Of a stretch of DNA of 64,000 nt, positions 13,601 through 25,243 are shown one piece after another. The notes under the pieces are model-generated. The model did not search any database. It was not told where the DNA came from and was given only the letters and a program-made list of their open reading frames with translations. Origin of the DNA: Yamagishiella unicocca. Taxonomy: Eukaryota > Chlorophyta > Chlorophyceae > Chlamydomonadales > Volvocaceae. Position numbers and translations under genes: made by a program. The stretch lies in the NCBI GenBank assembly GCA_003116995.1, contig BDSL01000014.1, positions 248,001 through 312,000 of the forward strand. The letters are read 5' to 3'. How positions within the stretch are numbered: position 1 is the first letter of the stretch; each line of letters begins with the position of its first letter.

Positions 13601-13747
13601 GTGCAACAGCAGCAGCTGGACCACTACCGTGACCTTGAGACAAACCTGTTGAGTAAGCTGGATCGACAGCAACAGGCAGCACAACCTGCCAGACGTGAGC
13701 ACCGGCTGAATTCACGTGACGGCAGGCCAGCATTTCGCCTGTTCTAG
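7649..13747 (+). CDS. Uncharacterised low-complexity protein, 1,700 residues
   Basis: Exons: 7649-7708, 8213-9761, 10013-12766, 13008-13747; phases 0, 1 and 1 all match. The ATG at 7649 is chosen because its 60-base exon ends on CAG|GTGGGT in phase 0 with the next exon. No known domain recognised. Visible features: an Asp/Ala run (alternating D-A with a few E) at about residues 100-130; three tandem 24-residue repeats around residues 337-408; a very basic, probably helical segment with nuclear-signal character (KKALRREQQLQRRQRKRALM) near 745; a coiled-coil candidate near 996-1032 (RKIAVQLAALQEESKQLQQQ); three copies of an 8-residue QNQHQHPP unit; then Gly/Met/Pro-rich sequence and a short C-terminal helix (LDHYRDLETNLLSKLDRQQQ). 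The composition suggests a scaffold or RNA/chromatin-associated protein, which is a guess. No TGTAA follows the stop within 280 bases. Confidence 0.75.
9161..9376 (+). repeat. Three 72-bp in-frame coding repeats (24 residues each)
   Basis: Copies at 9161-9232, 9233-9304 and 9305-9376 encode GLTVDTRQAQGEVLEYDGRA plus VDEP. Copies 1 and 3 each carry a few substitutions (DM for DT; GCDG for EYDG). High identity at the DNA level indicates recent expansion within the coding exon. Confidence 0.95.
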
Positions 13748-13962
13748 CATCATTATGGGGAGGACACCGGACAAAAAAATTGGACAAATGGAAATTGGGT
13801 AGATTTTCAATGTTGTAGTTCATGTGAAGACGTAATTCTACTGTGTATTGGAGTTGAGCATTGATGCCAGTCCAACAAACAAACAAACTCATCGACACGC
13901 ATCCGATGGATATTGGGAGAACTGGTTCCATGACGGTGGTGTTGAAAAACACCGATTTTGGG

Positions 13963-13980
13963 TAGGTGCTATGGCACCTA
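13963..13980 (-). terminator. Hairpin 47 bases after the histone H1 stop
   Basis: TAGGTGC-TATG-GCACCTA is a perfect 7-bp inverted repeat with a 4-base loop. On the H1 strand it lies 47 nt downstream of the stop at 14027, the distance expected for a histone mRNA 3' stem-loop. No TGTAA is present on the H1 strand between 14027 and 13748. The stem sequence is not the animal consensus, so its role is inferred from position and shape. Confidence 0.5.
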
Positions 13981-14026
13981 TGTAGTCGCAAATTAGTTCT
14001 TGTCCGTTGTACCGCTTCCGACCAGA

Positions 14027-15220
14027 TTACTTCTTGCCCTTGGCGGCCTTCTTGGTATCCTTGACCGCCTTCTTAGGCGTTGATTTCTTAGCTGGAGCCG
14101 CCTTGGACTTAGGGGTAGCCTTGGCAGGCTTGATGGCAGCCTTCTTTGGCTTGGGGGCTTCCTTCTTGGCAGCCTTTGGGTCAGCCTTCTTGGTGGATGA
14201 CTTGGGGGTCTTAGACTTAGCGGCCGTCTTCTTGTCAGCAGACTTAGGGGTAGCTGCGGGCTTCTTCTTGGGCTTCTCAACGGATGCAGCCTTCTTCTTG
14301 GGCTTCTCAGCTGATGCAGCCTTCTTCTTGGGCTTCTCGACAGATGCAGCCTTCTTCTTGGGCTTCTCAGCCTCCTTCTTAGGAGCCTGGATAGAGAAGA
14401 ATGGAGGGCGAACGTAAGGACGAATGCAGGTGGAAACACCAAGGGCAGGGGCAACGGCGGTGGAAAACCCTGCGACGTGAAAAACCCTACGACACACGCA
14501 CCTTGGTCTTCTTTGTTGCCTCAGCCTTCTTAGGCTTAGCGGCCTCAGTCTTCTTGGGCTTGGCCTCCTCAACCTTCTTCGGGGTAGACTTCTTCTTGGT
14601 CTTCAGCGCCTGACAAGAGCATGCAAAATATGAGTATTAAAGTTAACCAAGCAAGCACTTGGTATGAAGGACGTTCATGTTGCAAACATATATTTACCTC
14701 GCTCAGCTTGTATGAGCCCTTGACCTTGACCAGCTTGCCGCTCTTCACGAAAGTCTTGACGACCTGGCTGAGGGTCTTAGCAAAGTTCTTATCGTGGATG
14801 TCCTTGCCATACTTGCTCTCGATGAACTTCTTTAGTGCTGGCAGAGATGAGCCGGTGCGCTCCTTAAGCGTGCTGATGGCGTCCTTGACCATCTGTCGGG
14901 GCGAACATACCGGCGTAGCTCAGCTTTGGCTTATCTATGTCACTGCTATCAATTCAATATGTTATGTTCATGATGAAGCAATTGTCTTTGAGTAGTTGCC
15001 CAGATAGTCAAAACCTCACCTCAATGTAAGGAGGGTGGGTGGGCGTGGCCTTAGGCTTAGCCGCCTTCTTCTCCTTGGGCGCCTTAGGCTCCTTAGGCTC
15101 CTTAGGGGCCTTAGGGGCCTTGGGGGCCTTGGCTTTGGGAGCCTTGGCCTTGGGGGCCTCGACTGCTGGGGCAGCCTCGGCAGCAGGAGCGACGACTGGG
15201 GCAGCCTCGGTGTCGGACAT
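14027..15220 (-). CDS. Linker histone H1
   Basis: Four exons on the minus strand: 15220-15020, 14892-14698, 14609-14502, 14386-14027, all phase 0; 287 residues. Residues 1-62 are an Ala/Pro/Lys-rich N-terminal tail. The winged-helix globular domain (H15) spans about 63-135 with HPPYIEMVKDAISTLKERTG, SLPALKKFIESKYGKD and LVKVKGSYKLSE. The rest is a Lys/Ala/Pro tail with four tandem copies of a KPKKKAAS(V/A)E-type unit. H1 binds linker DNA at the nucleosome entry/exit site and compacts chromatin. Three introns and this length fit volvocine H1 genes, unlike the intronless core histones of animals. A hairpin 47 nt downstream may replace poly(A). An overlapping open frame on the plus strand is the antisense of the Lys codons. 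Confidence 0.97.
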
Positions 15221-16642
15221 TTTTGCGGTTAACGGTCGAAATGCTTAGAAATGGTCAAAAGGTTGCGTATGGTCAAATCGGGAACAGAATTAGCCAGTTA
15301 TGCCATTACAAAATACTGTTAACGTCTAAATAGTAAGCGGAGACCAGCGTTGACCAAATCGTCCATGACGTACAGAACGAGCGCAGTACAACGCCTCGGC
15401 GAGCCGAGGAAGGCCGTCCTGTGTAGGCCCATGCTCAATGCCCGACCAAGTTGATGTGAAATGACCCGAAATTTGATAATAGCTGTAGAATTGACCCGGC
15501 TTATGAAGCTACTGGTAAAATGCCGTCGTCGCCATGTTCCATTTCCGCTCAATTTATGCAACAACTTGCAAAGTTCATTTGATAATATTGCATGCGTCCT
15601 TTTCTCTCAAGTGCGTTGCGTCAGGATCGTTTTCCCTTACCAGTTGACGTTGGAGGTGTGCTCTGCCAGGCTATCACATTTCGGAACAAGGGCAGATGGG
15701 ATAAGGCATCACGAAAATAACAATGGGGACGGTTGTCAAAGGGGCATTTTTTTGTCGTTAGGGAGGTTTTTGAATGGCTTGTGCGGCGATAGAAGGAGTC
15801 AGTGAGCAAATTACGTCCGTGGATATGCTTGTCGAGTGCGCATGCCGAAATGCGGATGCCTAGTGAATGAGCCTGGGTTACCGGCGAGTGCAAGCGCTGT
15901 TGAGAGACGGATGAGTGGGTCAGCGTGGGTTTCATCACAACTGCACTGGCCCATAACATAGCATACAAGCTGTGCCTACAGCTGGCTGGCATCCCTGAAC
16001 TGATTTGGTTCAGCCTCGATATGCTTAATCGTGTCGAACGCCCCAGTAGGGTGTGTAGCGGCCCTGTGAAGGCCGCCGGGCCAGCTGCTATTGGTTCCTC
16101 CTGTACACAGCCGCTTGGGGCCCCGTCCCTACCCGTCTACAATACCGAGGTTGTGCGAGGGGTGATGGCGCTATCGGTATCGGGACCTGCCTTGGAAGCT
16201 TGAATGTCTTGCATAGCTTGTGCCTCTTACCTCTCTTACTTACGTAACCCAAGGAAGCTTGCCACTGGGATGTACATGTGTACTGGTTGAGCTTGGAAGT
16301 GGGGTAGACCCGAACTCCTCCGGGCCGCCGGGGGTGGGGCCGGGTGGGGGCCGCCTCAGGTCTCCCCTGGTCTCCGCAGGCAGGGGTTGGCTGGCAGCGC
16401 AACTCTCTGCCTAGGCAAGAGCCGTAAGGTGTCGGTGCAGCGCACGTGAAGTGCAGTGGGCAGCGCTATCATGAAATCAAGGGGATGTGCCTGGGAGTTG
16501 ACAAAGCGAGCGTGGGGGGTGGTGAGGGCAGAGAAAAGCCGCTTCGAAACCATGCGCGCTGTGCATATCGCGGCGATGGACGCCTTGACCTGTCAGCATA
16601 ACTTTTGTTGTAACATTCACGTCTAATGAGACATAGATAAAG
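15221..16642. promoter_or_regulatory. Intergenic region between divergent H1 and S28 peptidase genes
   Basis: No exon-like sequence found on either strand. It should contain the H1 promoter at its left end and the peptidase promoter at its right end. No clear TATA box; two ATGGTCAAA words lie 15 bases apart close upstream of the H1 start (about 15251-15277). Confidence 0.4.
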
Positions 16643-19600
16643 ATGTCGCAAAGCAGGAGGCTGGGTGCGCGTATCATTTGCTTGGTGGCCGCGTCGCTCC
16701 TCGCAATCCTTCTTCCGTCTTCCTGCCAAGCTCAATGGGCCCAGCTGAACAAGATGCCCTTCAGGCGACGTCCAACGGTGCTTCGCAACGACGCGGTGTG
16801 GAGTATGGGATGCCTGAAGGTGCGTCGCGAAGCGCCAACTGCTTCGCTGCTGGTCGCGTTATTCCGCCACTGCGACATCCCATAGCGCTCCGGACGAACG
16901 TGTAAGGAGCTCCGCACAGCTACCTATCCGCTACCCGAGCCATAGCCCCGCCCCCGGGGCCATCCTACACCCAGCCCCCCATACCCAGACCCCGACCCCG
17001 GCCACGAACCCTAATCCAGGATTCGCAATCCAGCCTCCCAACCATCAATCCTTGGAAACCGCGTCGTGCTTCTCCTGCTGCTGCGCCGCGCTGAGCCCTC
17101 TCCCCCCAACCTGCACCCCCCCCCCTTGGCCACCAGGAGCTGTGGTTCCCCCAACGGCTCGACCACTTCCACCGGCAGCGCGACGCCGAGGAAGCCACCT
17201 TCCCGCAGCGCTACTTCATCTGCGATAAGTTCTGGTCGCAGAGCCCCGGAGGCCGCCGCGGACCCATCTTCTTTTACGGTACGACTCCGTACCGCGTACG
17301 GCACCGCAACTGAAACGCCGTACACTGGCCGCCTCATCGCACCCCACACACGCTCCCTGGCGCTTCGGATGCAGCTACACCGCACCCGCGTCGCGGCGTG
17401 GTAACTGCGCCCGGGGTTCCCGGGGGGCGGCATGTGCCTGCATGCCGACATCATCACCATGGACGTGTCGCTGCACCTGGTACTGCTGCACCTGGTACTG
17501 CTGCACCTGGTACTGCTGCACATGGTACTGCTGCACCTGGTACTGCTGCACCTGGTACTGCTGCACCTTCCGTCACTGTTGTTACCGTTGTCGCCGTTGT
17601 TGCCGTTGTTGCCGCCGGCCCCCTGCCCGCCGTGTCCGCAGCTGGCAACGAGGCGGATGTGACTCTATACGTTAATGCGACGGGGCTGATATGGGAGCAC
17701 GCGGAGGAGTTCGGCGCTCTGGTGCTGTTTGTGGAGGTCGGGCTGGGGCGGAGAGGGAACTCGCGGAAGGACACGTGGGGCGGAGAGGGAACCCGGGGGG
17801 GACACGTAGGGCGGGGCAGGGCGGGAGATTTAGGGGCGGGAGGTTAGGGCCGGGAGGTTTAGGGGGGGGAGGGCTGGTTGCTGGGGGCGCCAGATCAGGT
17901 GCGGGACGACCTGTTGAGATGTCAGCTGGAGGGGAACCAGCGGGTAGAAGTGAGGAGAGCGCCCGGGTGTTGTGGTGGCGGCGTTGGATGTGTTTTTGAG
18001 GTGGACCGGGTGGGGTGCCCAACGGCTCAGGCCACGCCCTGCTGCCCTGCTGTACCTCGTCCGCGCGCCCCCGTGCCACCCCCTCGTCCGCTGGGCACCT
18101 TGGGGGGGTCAAGGGACTGCTGTGGAAGCTGACTCCCCAACTCCCCATCCTCCGTCCCCCTACCCACCCACCGCAGCACCGCTACTACGGCAAGACACAG
18201 CCATTCGGTGAGTGGGGCCAGTGGTGGGTGGGGCGAGTGGGGGCAGTGCGAACGCCGCCTAGGCTGTAGGTCCTCTACGAGCCTATCGGGCGTCGTGCAG
18301 GGGTGCGCGTCGTGCAGGGGTACGCGGAGGCGGTCGTGCTGCCGCTCGCTGCCGGTACAAATGCGCGGACAGCGCGTTACTCGGAGCCCTCCCGCCTCGC
18401 CTCTCCTCTCCTCGCCTGCCCTCCAGGCCCCGACAGCTGGTCCACCGAGCCCTCCTACCTGACGGTGGAGCAGGCGCTGGCGGACTACGCGGCCCTGCTG
18501 TGGCACCTGACGGCTGACCTGGGAGCGGAGGACAGGTAGGGGGCGGAGGGGATGAGGGGAAGCCCGAGGGTGTGTGGCAGAAGGACCGGTTACACGACAT
18601 AGGTATAACCGCTGGCGCATTTTGGGGGGGGGGGTGCCCGGTGCGGGGCCGGGGGCCGGGGGCGTTGGACTGCGGGCGGGAGGCTGCGGGCTGGATAGTG
18701 GATGTGGCCCGCATCAGAGGGCGCGGTGGGCGGGTGGTGGCCTAGAGGCTAAAGCCGGCTCGGGTGCCGGGGGGTTACGGCCACGTATCGTGTCAGGGTG
18801 CGTGGCGTGTAACCCTCCCGGGCCTTATGGCTTGCCGCTAGCACCATGTCACACGGCAGGGGCGATGAGCTCCGCACGGCCTCGCCCCCTGTCGCGCGCA
18901 GTCCCGTCATTGCCTTCGGCGGCTCGTACGGCGGCATGCTGGCGGCCTGGATGCGGCGAAAGTACCCCCACCTGGTGGCGGGGGCGGTGGCGGGGTCCGC
19001 ACCCGTGGGGGCCTTCCCTGGAGTGGGGGGCTGGGAGCCGTCGAGGTTCTGGGAGGTGGGGGCCTGGGCTGGGAGCCGTCGAGGTTCTGGGAGGTGGGGG
19101 CTGGGGTGGGGGCTTGGCGGGTGCGCAGCTGGGGTGAGACGGTCGGTAGGTCCGGGACCTGGAGACTACGGTGGCATTGCTGCCGGGGTTACGAGGCCTA
19201 AGACTGGAGGGGTTCGAGCGGACGTGCTGCAACCTGCATGTTCCGGGCCCCTTTCTGGGCCCCTCCCCCCCCCAACCCGCCCACCCCCACGCGGCTCCGA
19301 TGCGCCTGCCGCCAGGTCGTGACGTACGACGCCACGGCGTCCGCCGGCTCAGCGCCCGACTGCTCGTCCAACGTGCGGGCCGCGTTCGGCCACGTGCTGG
19401 CGTTGGGGCGTACGGCAGCGGGCAGGGCCGCGCTGGCGCGGCTGCTGCGGCTGTGCGACCCCATTACGGACGAGGCGTCGGCCGTGAACGTCGCGTACTG
19501 GCTCCAGGTGGGCGCAAGGCGGGGTGGCGGGCAGAGAGCGATGACCGGCCAGAGGGGCAGAGAGCGATGACCGGCCAGAGGGGCAGAGAGCGATGACCGG

Positions 19601-22600
19601 CCAGAGGGGCAGAGAGCGATGACCGGCCAGAGGGGCAGAGAGCGATGACCGGCCAGAGGGGCAGAGAGCGAGCCATTGAAGGGACACAGGAGGAAGCTAC
19701 GGGTGATGCTGGACGGTAGCTGGGAAACGTTTCGCCAGCCGCAGGACGGTGGGTGGGCTGCAGATCCATCCATGGAGTGGTGCCGATCGACCCGGTGAGG
19801 GATGGCTGGTGGGGCTCGCCGTGTTGTCTGCGGGCGTGGGGTGATCAATGGGGTGGGTTTGGGTGGGCCCGCACGTTTACGTGTGTTTCGTGCCTGTGCC
19901 CTCCCAGAGATCATTCCCCTTCCGTCCCTCTCCCCCTCCATACACACATACACATTGTCGCCCCCCTCCTCCTCAGGGCGCCTTCGACGCCTTCGCAATG
20001 GGCAACTACCCCTACCCGTCGTCGTACATCAGCGATGACCCGGACCACCCCCTGCCCGCCTGGCCCATGCGCGCCGCCTGCACCCACATGGCCGGCAACC
20101 GCCTGCGACCCAGCAACCTGGTCGAGGTGGGTGGCCGGACCGGGCCGGGCCGGACCGCTCCTCCCGCAACTTGCCACCAGTGGCGAGCTAGCACCTTGCC
20201 ACCCGTGGCGAGCTAGCACCTTGCCACCCGTGGCGAGCTAGCACCTTGCCACCCGTGGCGAGCAGCTGCACTTCCGCTTGCAGGCGGCGATGCGATGCTC
20301 GTCCAGCTGCTGCGTTGCACCGCCGTCCCTTGGCGCTTGCTGCCTTGCTTACCCAGGGGCGTAAGGCCCCCACATGCGGTTACACGTGGGCCCTCTCAAC
20401 CCCACATGAGGCCGGTATCCGCATAAGGCCCTCTTCGCGCATCCATGAAGCCGGTTGCGTCTGACTTCGCTGCCGTGGCTGTGCGCATACCGTGGCTGTG
20501 CGGCGGTGCAGGGGCTGCGCGACGCCGTCGGAGTGCTCTACAACGTCACCGGCAGGGTGGAGTGCTACAGCACCCAGGCGTCCGGCCCCGCTGCCGGCAA
20601 TACCGGTGAGCACCGCGGCATTCGTACAGCAGGTGGCGGGAGGCGTTCGCAGCTGAGTCAGCAAGCACGAACTGGCAGGGCCGCTAGGGTTTTAGGTTTG
20701 TTTGCATGTTTGGCTGGTTGGTTGGTTGGTTGGTCGGTTGGTTGGTTGGTTGGGGATGGCGACCTTGTGAATCCGACGCCTGGCGCACCGCCCTGCCCCG
20801 CCCCGCCAGGCCCATGGGACTACCAGTGGTGCACGGAGCTGATGGGCCAGGTGAGCCGGGGTGAGGGGTCTGAGGTCGCTAGGTGCGGTAGGGAGGGGCA
20901 GGAGAGGCGCTGCGGACACGACTGTCTGGTAGCGGACGTGCCTGGCCCCACCACGCCCTTCCATCCGCAGCTGCCACGGAGCAAACAGAGAGAGGGAGTC
21001 CGAATGACGGCAGCCTCTGTTTTGCAGAGTGGGACAACACGCCCCGCCCCGGACCCCAAGAGTCACTCTTCCAACGGCTGATGCTATTGCCCTTCGCGCC
21101 TCCGTGCTACGCACATGTCCATGCGTTGGTTGGTTACCTGGTTGGTTGGTTGGTTGGTTGGTTAGGGAACGCTTGGACCCACCTCCGTGTCCCTGGTCTG
21201 GCCCCCCCAGGAGCTGCCGTACTACCCGACCAATGGCGTCAGCGACATGTTTTGGGACCAGGTGCGGTGGGGGTGCCTCCCCGGTCTGCGCCCGCTCCCC
21301 CCCCGTCCGCCCCTCGGCCCGCGATGTGGCGCTGGCGCGACGGGTTGGAAGTCAGGTGTACGACATCAAACCGTTGGTGCAAGGCCTTTCAGGCGCTTAC
21401 ACGCAACTGACAACCCTAGTTTGCCGGAAGGACGGGCGTCAGGGTCGCCAGTCGGAGCGGGCAAACGAGGACGGATGGGCAGCACCCATAATTGGGTTCC
21501 CCCGGAAGCAACAGCCGGCTCCTTCCCTACCCACAGTAGGGGGCCCCGAACGCTGCAGCCGGCTTCTTCCCTGACCGCCTAAAGCCGGCTGAACGCGCCC
21601 CCCGCCTTTCCCACCGCTCGCCCGGGCCACGCGCTCATAGGGCCCGTTTGACCTCGAGGCTATCAACGCTCACTGCCTGGATTCGTGGGGCGTTGCTCCG
21701 CGGCCTGACTGGTCAGCCATCACGTACGGCGGGCTGGACTACCGAGACTCCACCAACATCGTCTTCTCAAACGGTGAGGGACCGCCGCTCCGGTGGTGGT
21801 GGTGGTGGTGGTGGTGGGTAGCGGGGAACTGTGTTTTTTCCGGGGGGGGCGGGGGATGCTGCGTCGTCTTGGGGTACGGCATTCTCGGCGGCTTGCTTGC
21901 GTGGGAGGCAGTGACCCGTGGAACCCCAAGCTCCCCAACCGCAGCTCGACGGGGTGTGCGTGCGCGATGAACGAATACGCTACAACAGAATACACTACAA
22001 CCATTTCCATAATATCTATATAGTGATACTAGTATACGAGTCTAGTATTATTCCAAGAGTTATTGGACGAAATTATGCTGCTGTTTAAATCTTGTGAATA
22101 TTTTTAATTGGTTACACCACGGCACCGCTGCCCGGCGCCGCAGGTCTGTACGACCCCTGGAGCGCCTTCGGCGTGCTGTCCAACGTGAGCGACTCGGTGG
22201 TCGCCGTCGTCATCCCGGAGGTACGGCAGATGATGATGCCGTACGTACGGCACGGCACGGCGCGGTGCATCTGCTGCTCCCTCCGCCCCTTTCGCACTCC
22301 CCCGGGGTTCCCCGCCTCTCGGCCCCCGGCCAACCTCCGCCGTGCCGCAACCAGCACTCCGCCCCCTCAACGCTGTCCCTGCGAACCCAACTGCAGTCCA
22401 GGTTGGGGATAATGGCGCCCCCCCCGCCCAACACGGCTTTGGCACAACGCCCGACCCATAAACCTCTGTTCACGACATTAAAAATACCTTGTAGACATGT
22501 ACCTCCGAGACTTCTCACGACGGACCGTAAGCTCCTCCCAAGCCTCATCTCGCCGAAAGAGACCCCTCCCTGCATACGAACACCCTGCAGGGCGCGCACC

Positions 22601-22827
22601 ACCTCGACCTCATGTACTCCCACCCCGCCGACCCGCCGTCTGTCAAGACCGCGCGGCAAACCGAAATGGCCCTTGTGCGCCGCTGGGTGAAAGAGTACGA
22701 CGACGCAGCGGAGGCCCGGCAGCGGCGACCCAGGCGCGGCGGCGGCGCCGGCAGCGGCGGCGGTGGCGGCGGCGGGCGCAGTGTCTGGACGGATAACCAG
22801 GCGGGGGTGGCTGCTGAAGCGAGTTGA
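16643..22827 (+). CDS. Serine peptidase family S28 (lysosomal Pro-X carboxypeptidase / DPP2-like)
   Basis: Fourteen exons: 16643-16819, 17137-17278, 17642-17736, 18177-18207, 18427-18535, 18902-19055, 19316-19507, 19977-20126, 20512-20605, 20810-20850, 21211-21261, 21641-21773, 22144-22220, 22591-22827; 560 residues, every phase consistent. Residues 1-33 form a signal peptide (basic start, then [20 protein letters not shown]). Family landmarks in order: [37 protein letters not shown], the nucleophile elbow GGSYGG (Ser about 193), NIVFSNGLYDPWS (catalytic Asp about 460) and GAHHLD (His 485/486). The enzyme removes residues after proline from small peptides in the secretory or vacuolar lumen. 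The C-terminus adds a Gly/Arg-rich tail of about 35 residues. Least certain is the 3' end of exon 6, where a local duplication offers two donors 38 bases apart; only the first keeps frame. Confidence 0.93.
17471..17568. repeat. 15-bp minisatellite in peptidase intron 2
   Basis: About 6.5 copies of CTGCACCTGGTACTG, one with CATGG. It produces open frames on both strands that are not coding. Confidence 0.95.
19028..19103 (+). repeat. Short duplication spanning the exon 6 donor of the peptidase gene
   Basis: CTGGGAGCCGTCGAGGTTCT followed by GGGAGGTGGGGGC occurs twice, 38 bases apart. Each copy contains a GAG|GTGGGG donor, at 19056 and 19094. Confidence 0.85.
19531..19672. repeat. 26-bp minisatellite in peptidase intron 7
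   Basis: Just over five copies of AGAGAGCGATGACCGGCCAG plus AGGGGC, starting about 25 bases after the donor at 19508. Confidence 0.95.
20166..20266. repeat. 25-bp minisatellite in peptidase intron 8
   Basis: Four copies of CTTGCCACCCGTGGCGAGCT plus AGCAC. Further (TTGG)n runs occur in later introns at about 20709-20752 and 21124-21166. Confidence 0.92.
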
Positions 22828-23777
22828 AGTGTGCCTGTGCCATATGGTTTCTAAGCAAAAGAAGATTGGCGGCAACATAATCAGTATGCTAATGATTGTA
22901 TCACGCGTGTAGACCTGGTGGTGGGGGCTCGTCCCGAAGTTGGGGACCTGGCCTGCTCGCAGCTGGTAGTTCGGAGGTGTGCGTGCTCATTGCTGACCAT
23001 GATGGCAGTGGACAGCATTAGTAATGTTTCCTGAAGAAACCCCGACCAGAGTGACCTCAAAACCTACACTTGTTTGCGTGTTTGCTGACGAGGTCGGGCG
23101 GAGGCTGATGCCGTCGGGTCGACTGCCTCGAAACGGCTGCCGCAGGTTTGATCGGGGACTTTTGTTTGGGACTCGATGGCAGGTGCGCACTTGCACTGCG
23201 GTGCCAGACTGACGGGGGACGAGAGCCCAGCGCCGGCCAGCCGGGCCCCCCTGGAGTCGCGCTTCTGCGGGGGCTAAGGTCCCAGGGCGCGGCGCCGGGC
23301 GCCTCCGCGTTACACCACAACGTGCGAACAGTTCTTTGCCGTTCCAATTTAAGCGTCTTACATGCTTGTGTCGACAACCAGCCCTAGACAGTGTGCAGCG
23401 CGCAGTCTTCCGGATGAAATTCTTTGGCCAGAACCGTCTCAACCGCTTCGTCAGTTGATCTTTTAAGCCCCGTACATGCCGTCAATCCCGCCAATCCCCC
23501 CAACACCCAAAATCCCTCAGCCTGCCTCCCTGGAGCCGCTCGCTCCGACCGGCTTGGCGACCTACCACCTCCGCTGCCACTACCATCATACGACGTCCAG
23601 TTCCCGATTGTTCCATTCAAATCGCGTCGCACGTGACGCTCGTGACAGCTGACTCGTTCAAACGGCATTGCCCGCCGCTCCTGACGTCCGGCACGCGCGC
23701 CTGCCCCCCCTCCTCCTCCTCCTCCTCCTCCTCCTCCACCACTCCGCTCCGCCACCCACGGGCCCAACCTATCGCAC
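22828..23777. other. Convergent intergenic region with minus-strand poly(A) signals
   Basis: The region between the peptidase stop and the minus-strand gene's stop. TTACA at 23358-23362 and 23310-23314 reads TGTAA on the minus strand, about 415-470 nt past that gene's stop. No TGTAA was found on the plus strand close after 22827. No other gene seen; CT-rich runs near 23710-23745 are simple sequence. Confidence 0.5.
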
Positions 23778-25206
23778 CTACAGACCCGCGCCCTTCCCGC
23801 CCAGGATCCCGACGCCGTCGTCGCCACCGCCGGAGTTCCCCGCCGAGGCCCCCAGTCGGTCGAAACACGGCGTCCCCCGACCCTCGTGCCCCCTGACGGC
23901 CGCCCTAGCGCAGCGCCTGTTCAGGAGCTTCAGCAGCAGTCCGCATCGGACCTCTTGGTACGGCAGCTGCCGGCCGACGGTGCACTGGCCGGTGGTTTCG
24001 GGGCCGCTCTCGAGGCCGCTGGAGGCGCTGCTGGTGGCGCTGTTGTTGGTCATGTCCAGCCAGCCGATGCCGATGGAGGAGGTCGCCGAGGAGGGCTGCT
24101 TGCGGTCGGTGTGAGGGTCCTGCACCATCAGGAGCACCAGCCGGTGAGGGTGAGGGACCGAGGATCGGTGTCGAGGACGGGGGGAGCTGCGGCGTGCGGG
24201 CGTGCGGCGATCGAGCGCTTTTCATTTGCTGACGAGGTGCAGCCGGGGGGCTGTTTAGGGGACGTTAGACGACACGCGCCGCTTGAGGGCTGCCTAGCTC
24301 ATCCACGTCAATCATCCCCACAGCCGCCGTCCCCAGCCTATGCGCTCACACACACCATGCTCGACCACGTGACTCCCCTGCCTCTCCACCTCTTCCAGCG
24401 TTTCAGCACAACAGTGCGCCAACCTCCTCGCACCCTTCCTTCCCCCTTAGTTCGTCCACTCACTCATCCCATCCTACTAGTCTTCCGCACTCGCGACCCC
24501 CATCCCCGCTCCGCCGCCACCTGGCCCCGCCTACCTTGACCAGCAAGGTGCACGTCACGTCGCGGTATCCCATTGCAGTGGCGGCAGCCAACAGGGTATC
24601 GATGCGCGCCGCTGGCGGCGGCGGTGACGGCGGCGGTGACGGCGGCGGTGCCGCCATCATTGGCGCCAGGTACCGATGATCACAATGGACGCGCGCCGTT
24701 TCAATCGCACCAGGACCCTTCACTCCAAATCCATGGACGCCCTCCTCCTCCACCTCCTCCTCGGCACCCAGGCCTCGTCGCTGTGCGCCGTCCTCCCCCG
24801 CGGCGACAACGGCGCCTCCAATAGCGGCCCCCGCAGCCGCCGCCGGCGGCGGTGACGATGGCGCCGTCGTCGTCGCCGGCTGCCGGCCAGGTGAAACCGC
24901 CGCCGCCGGCGCCGCTTGCGCCGTTGACGGCCATCCATCAGTCGCAGCCTCCACCGGTACCGCTGCAGGCCCCTGACTGCCTGCGCTGCCGGCGGTGGGA
25001 ACGTCCTCACCGCCCCCGCCCCCATCGGCATCGCGCAGTAGCAGCCCGCACTCCACCTCGCAGTAGCCCAAGTACTGCAGCCGCTGCAGCGCACTGCTGT
25101 CGCTGCCGGCGCCGCCGCGGATGCCGCAGCCGCCGCCCCCGCCGCCGCCGCCGCCGCCGCCGGCTGCCGGTCCGGAAGCGCAGGCTGGGGGCGGGTCGCG
25201 GCGGGT

Positions 25207-25243
<37 letters not shown>

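Noticed and set aside
14007..14417. 136-codon hydrophobic open frame on the plus strand
   Set aside because: Exact antisense of the Lys/Ala-rich H1 tail; the H1 frame has the H15 domain and clean splice sites.
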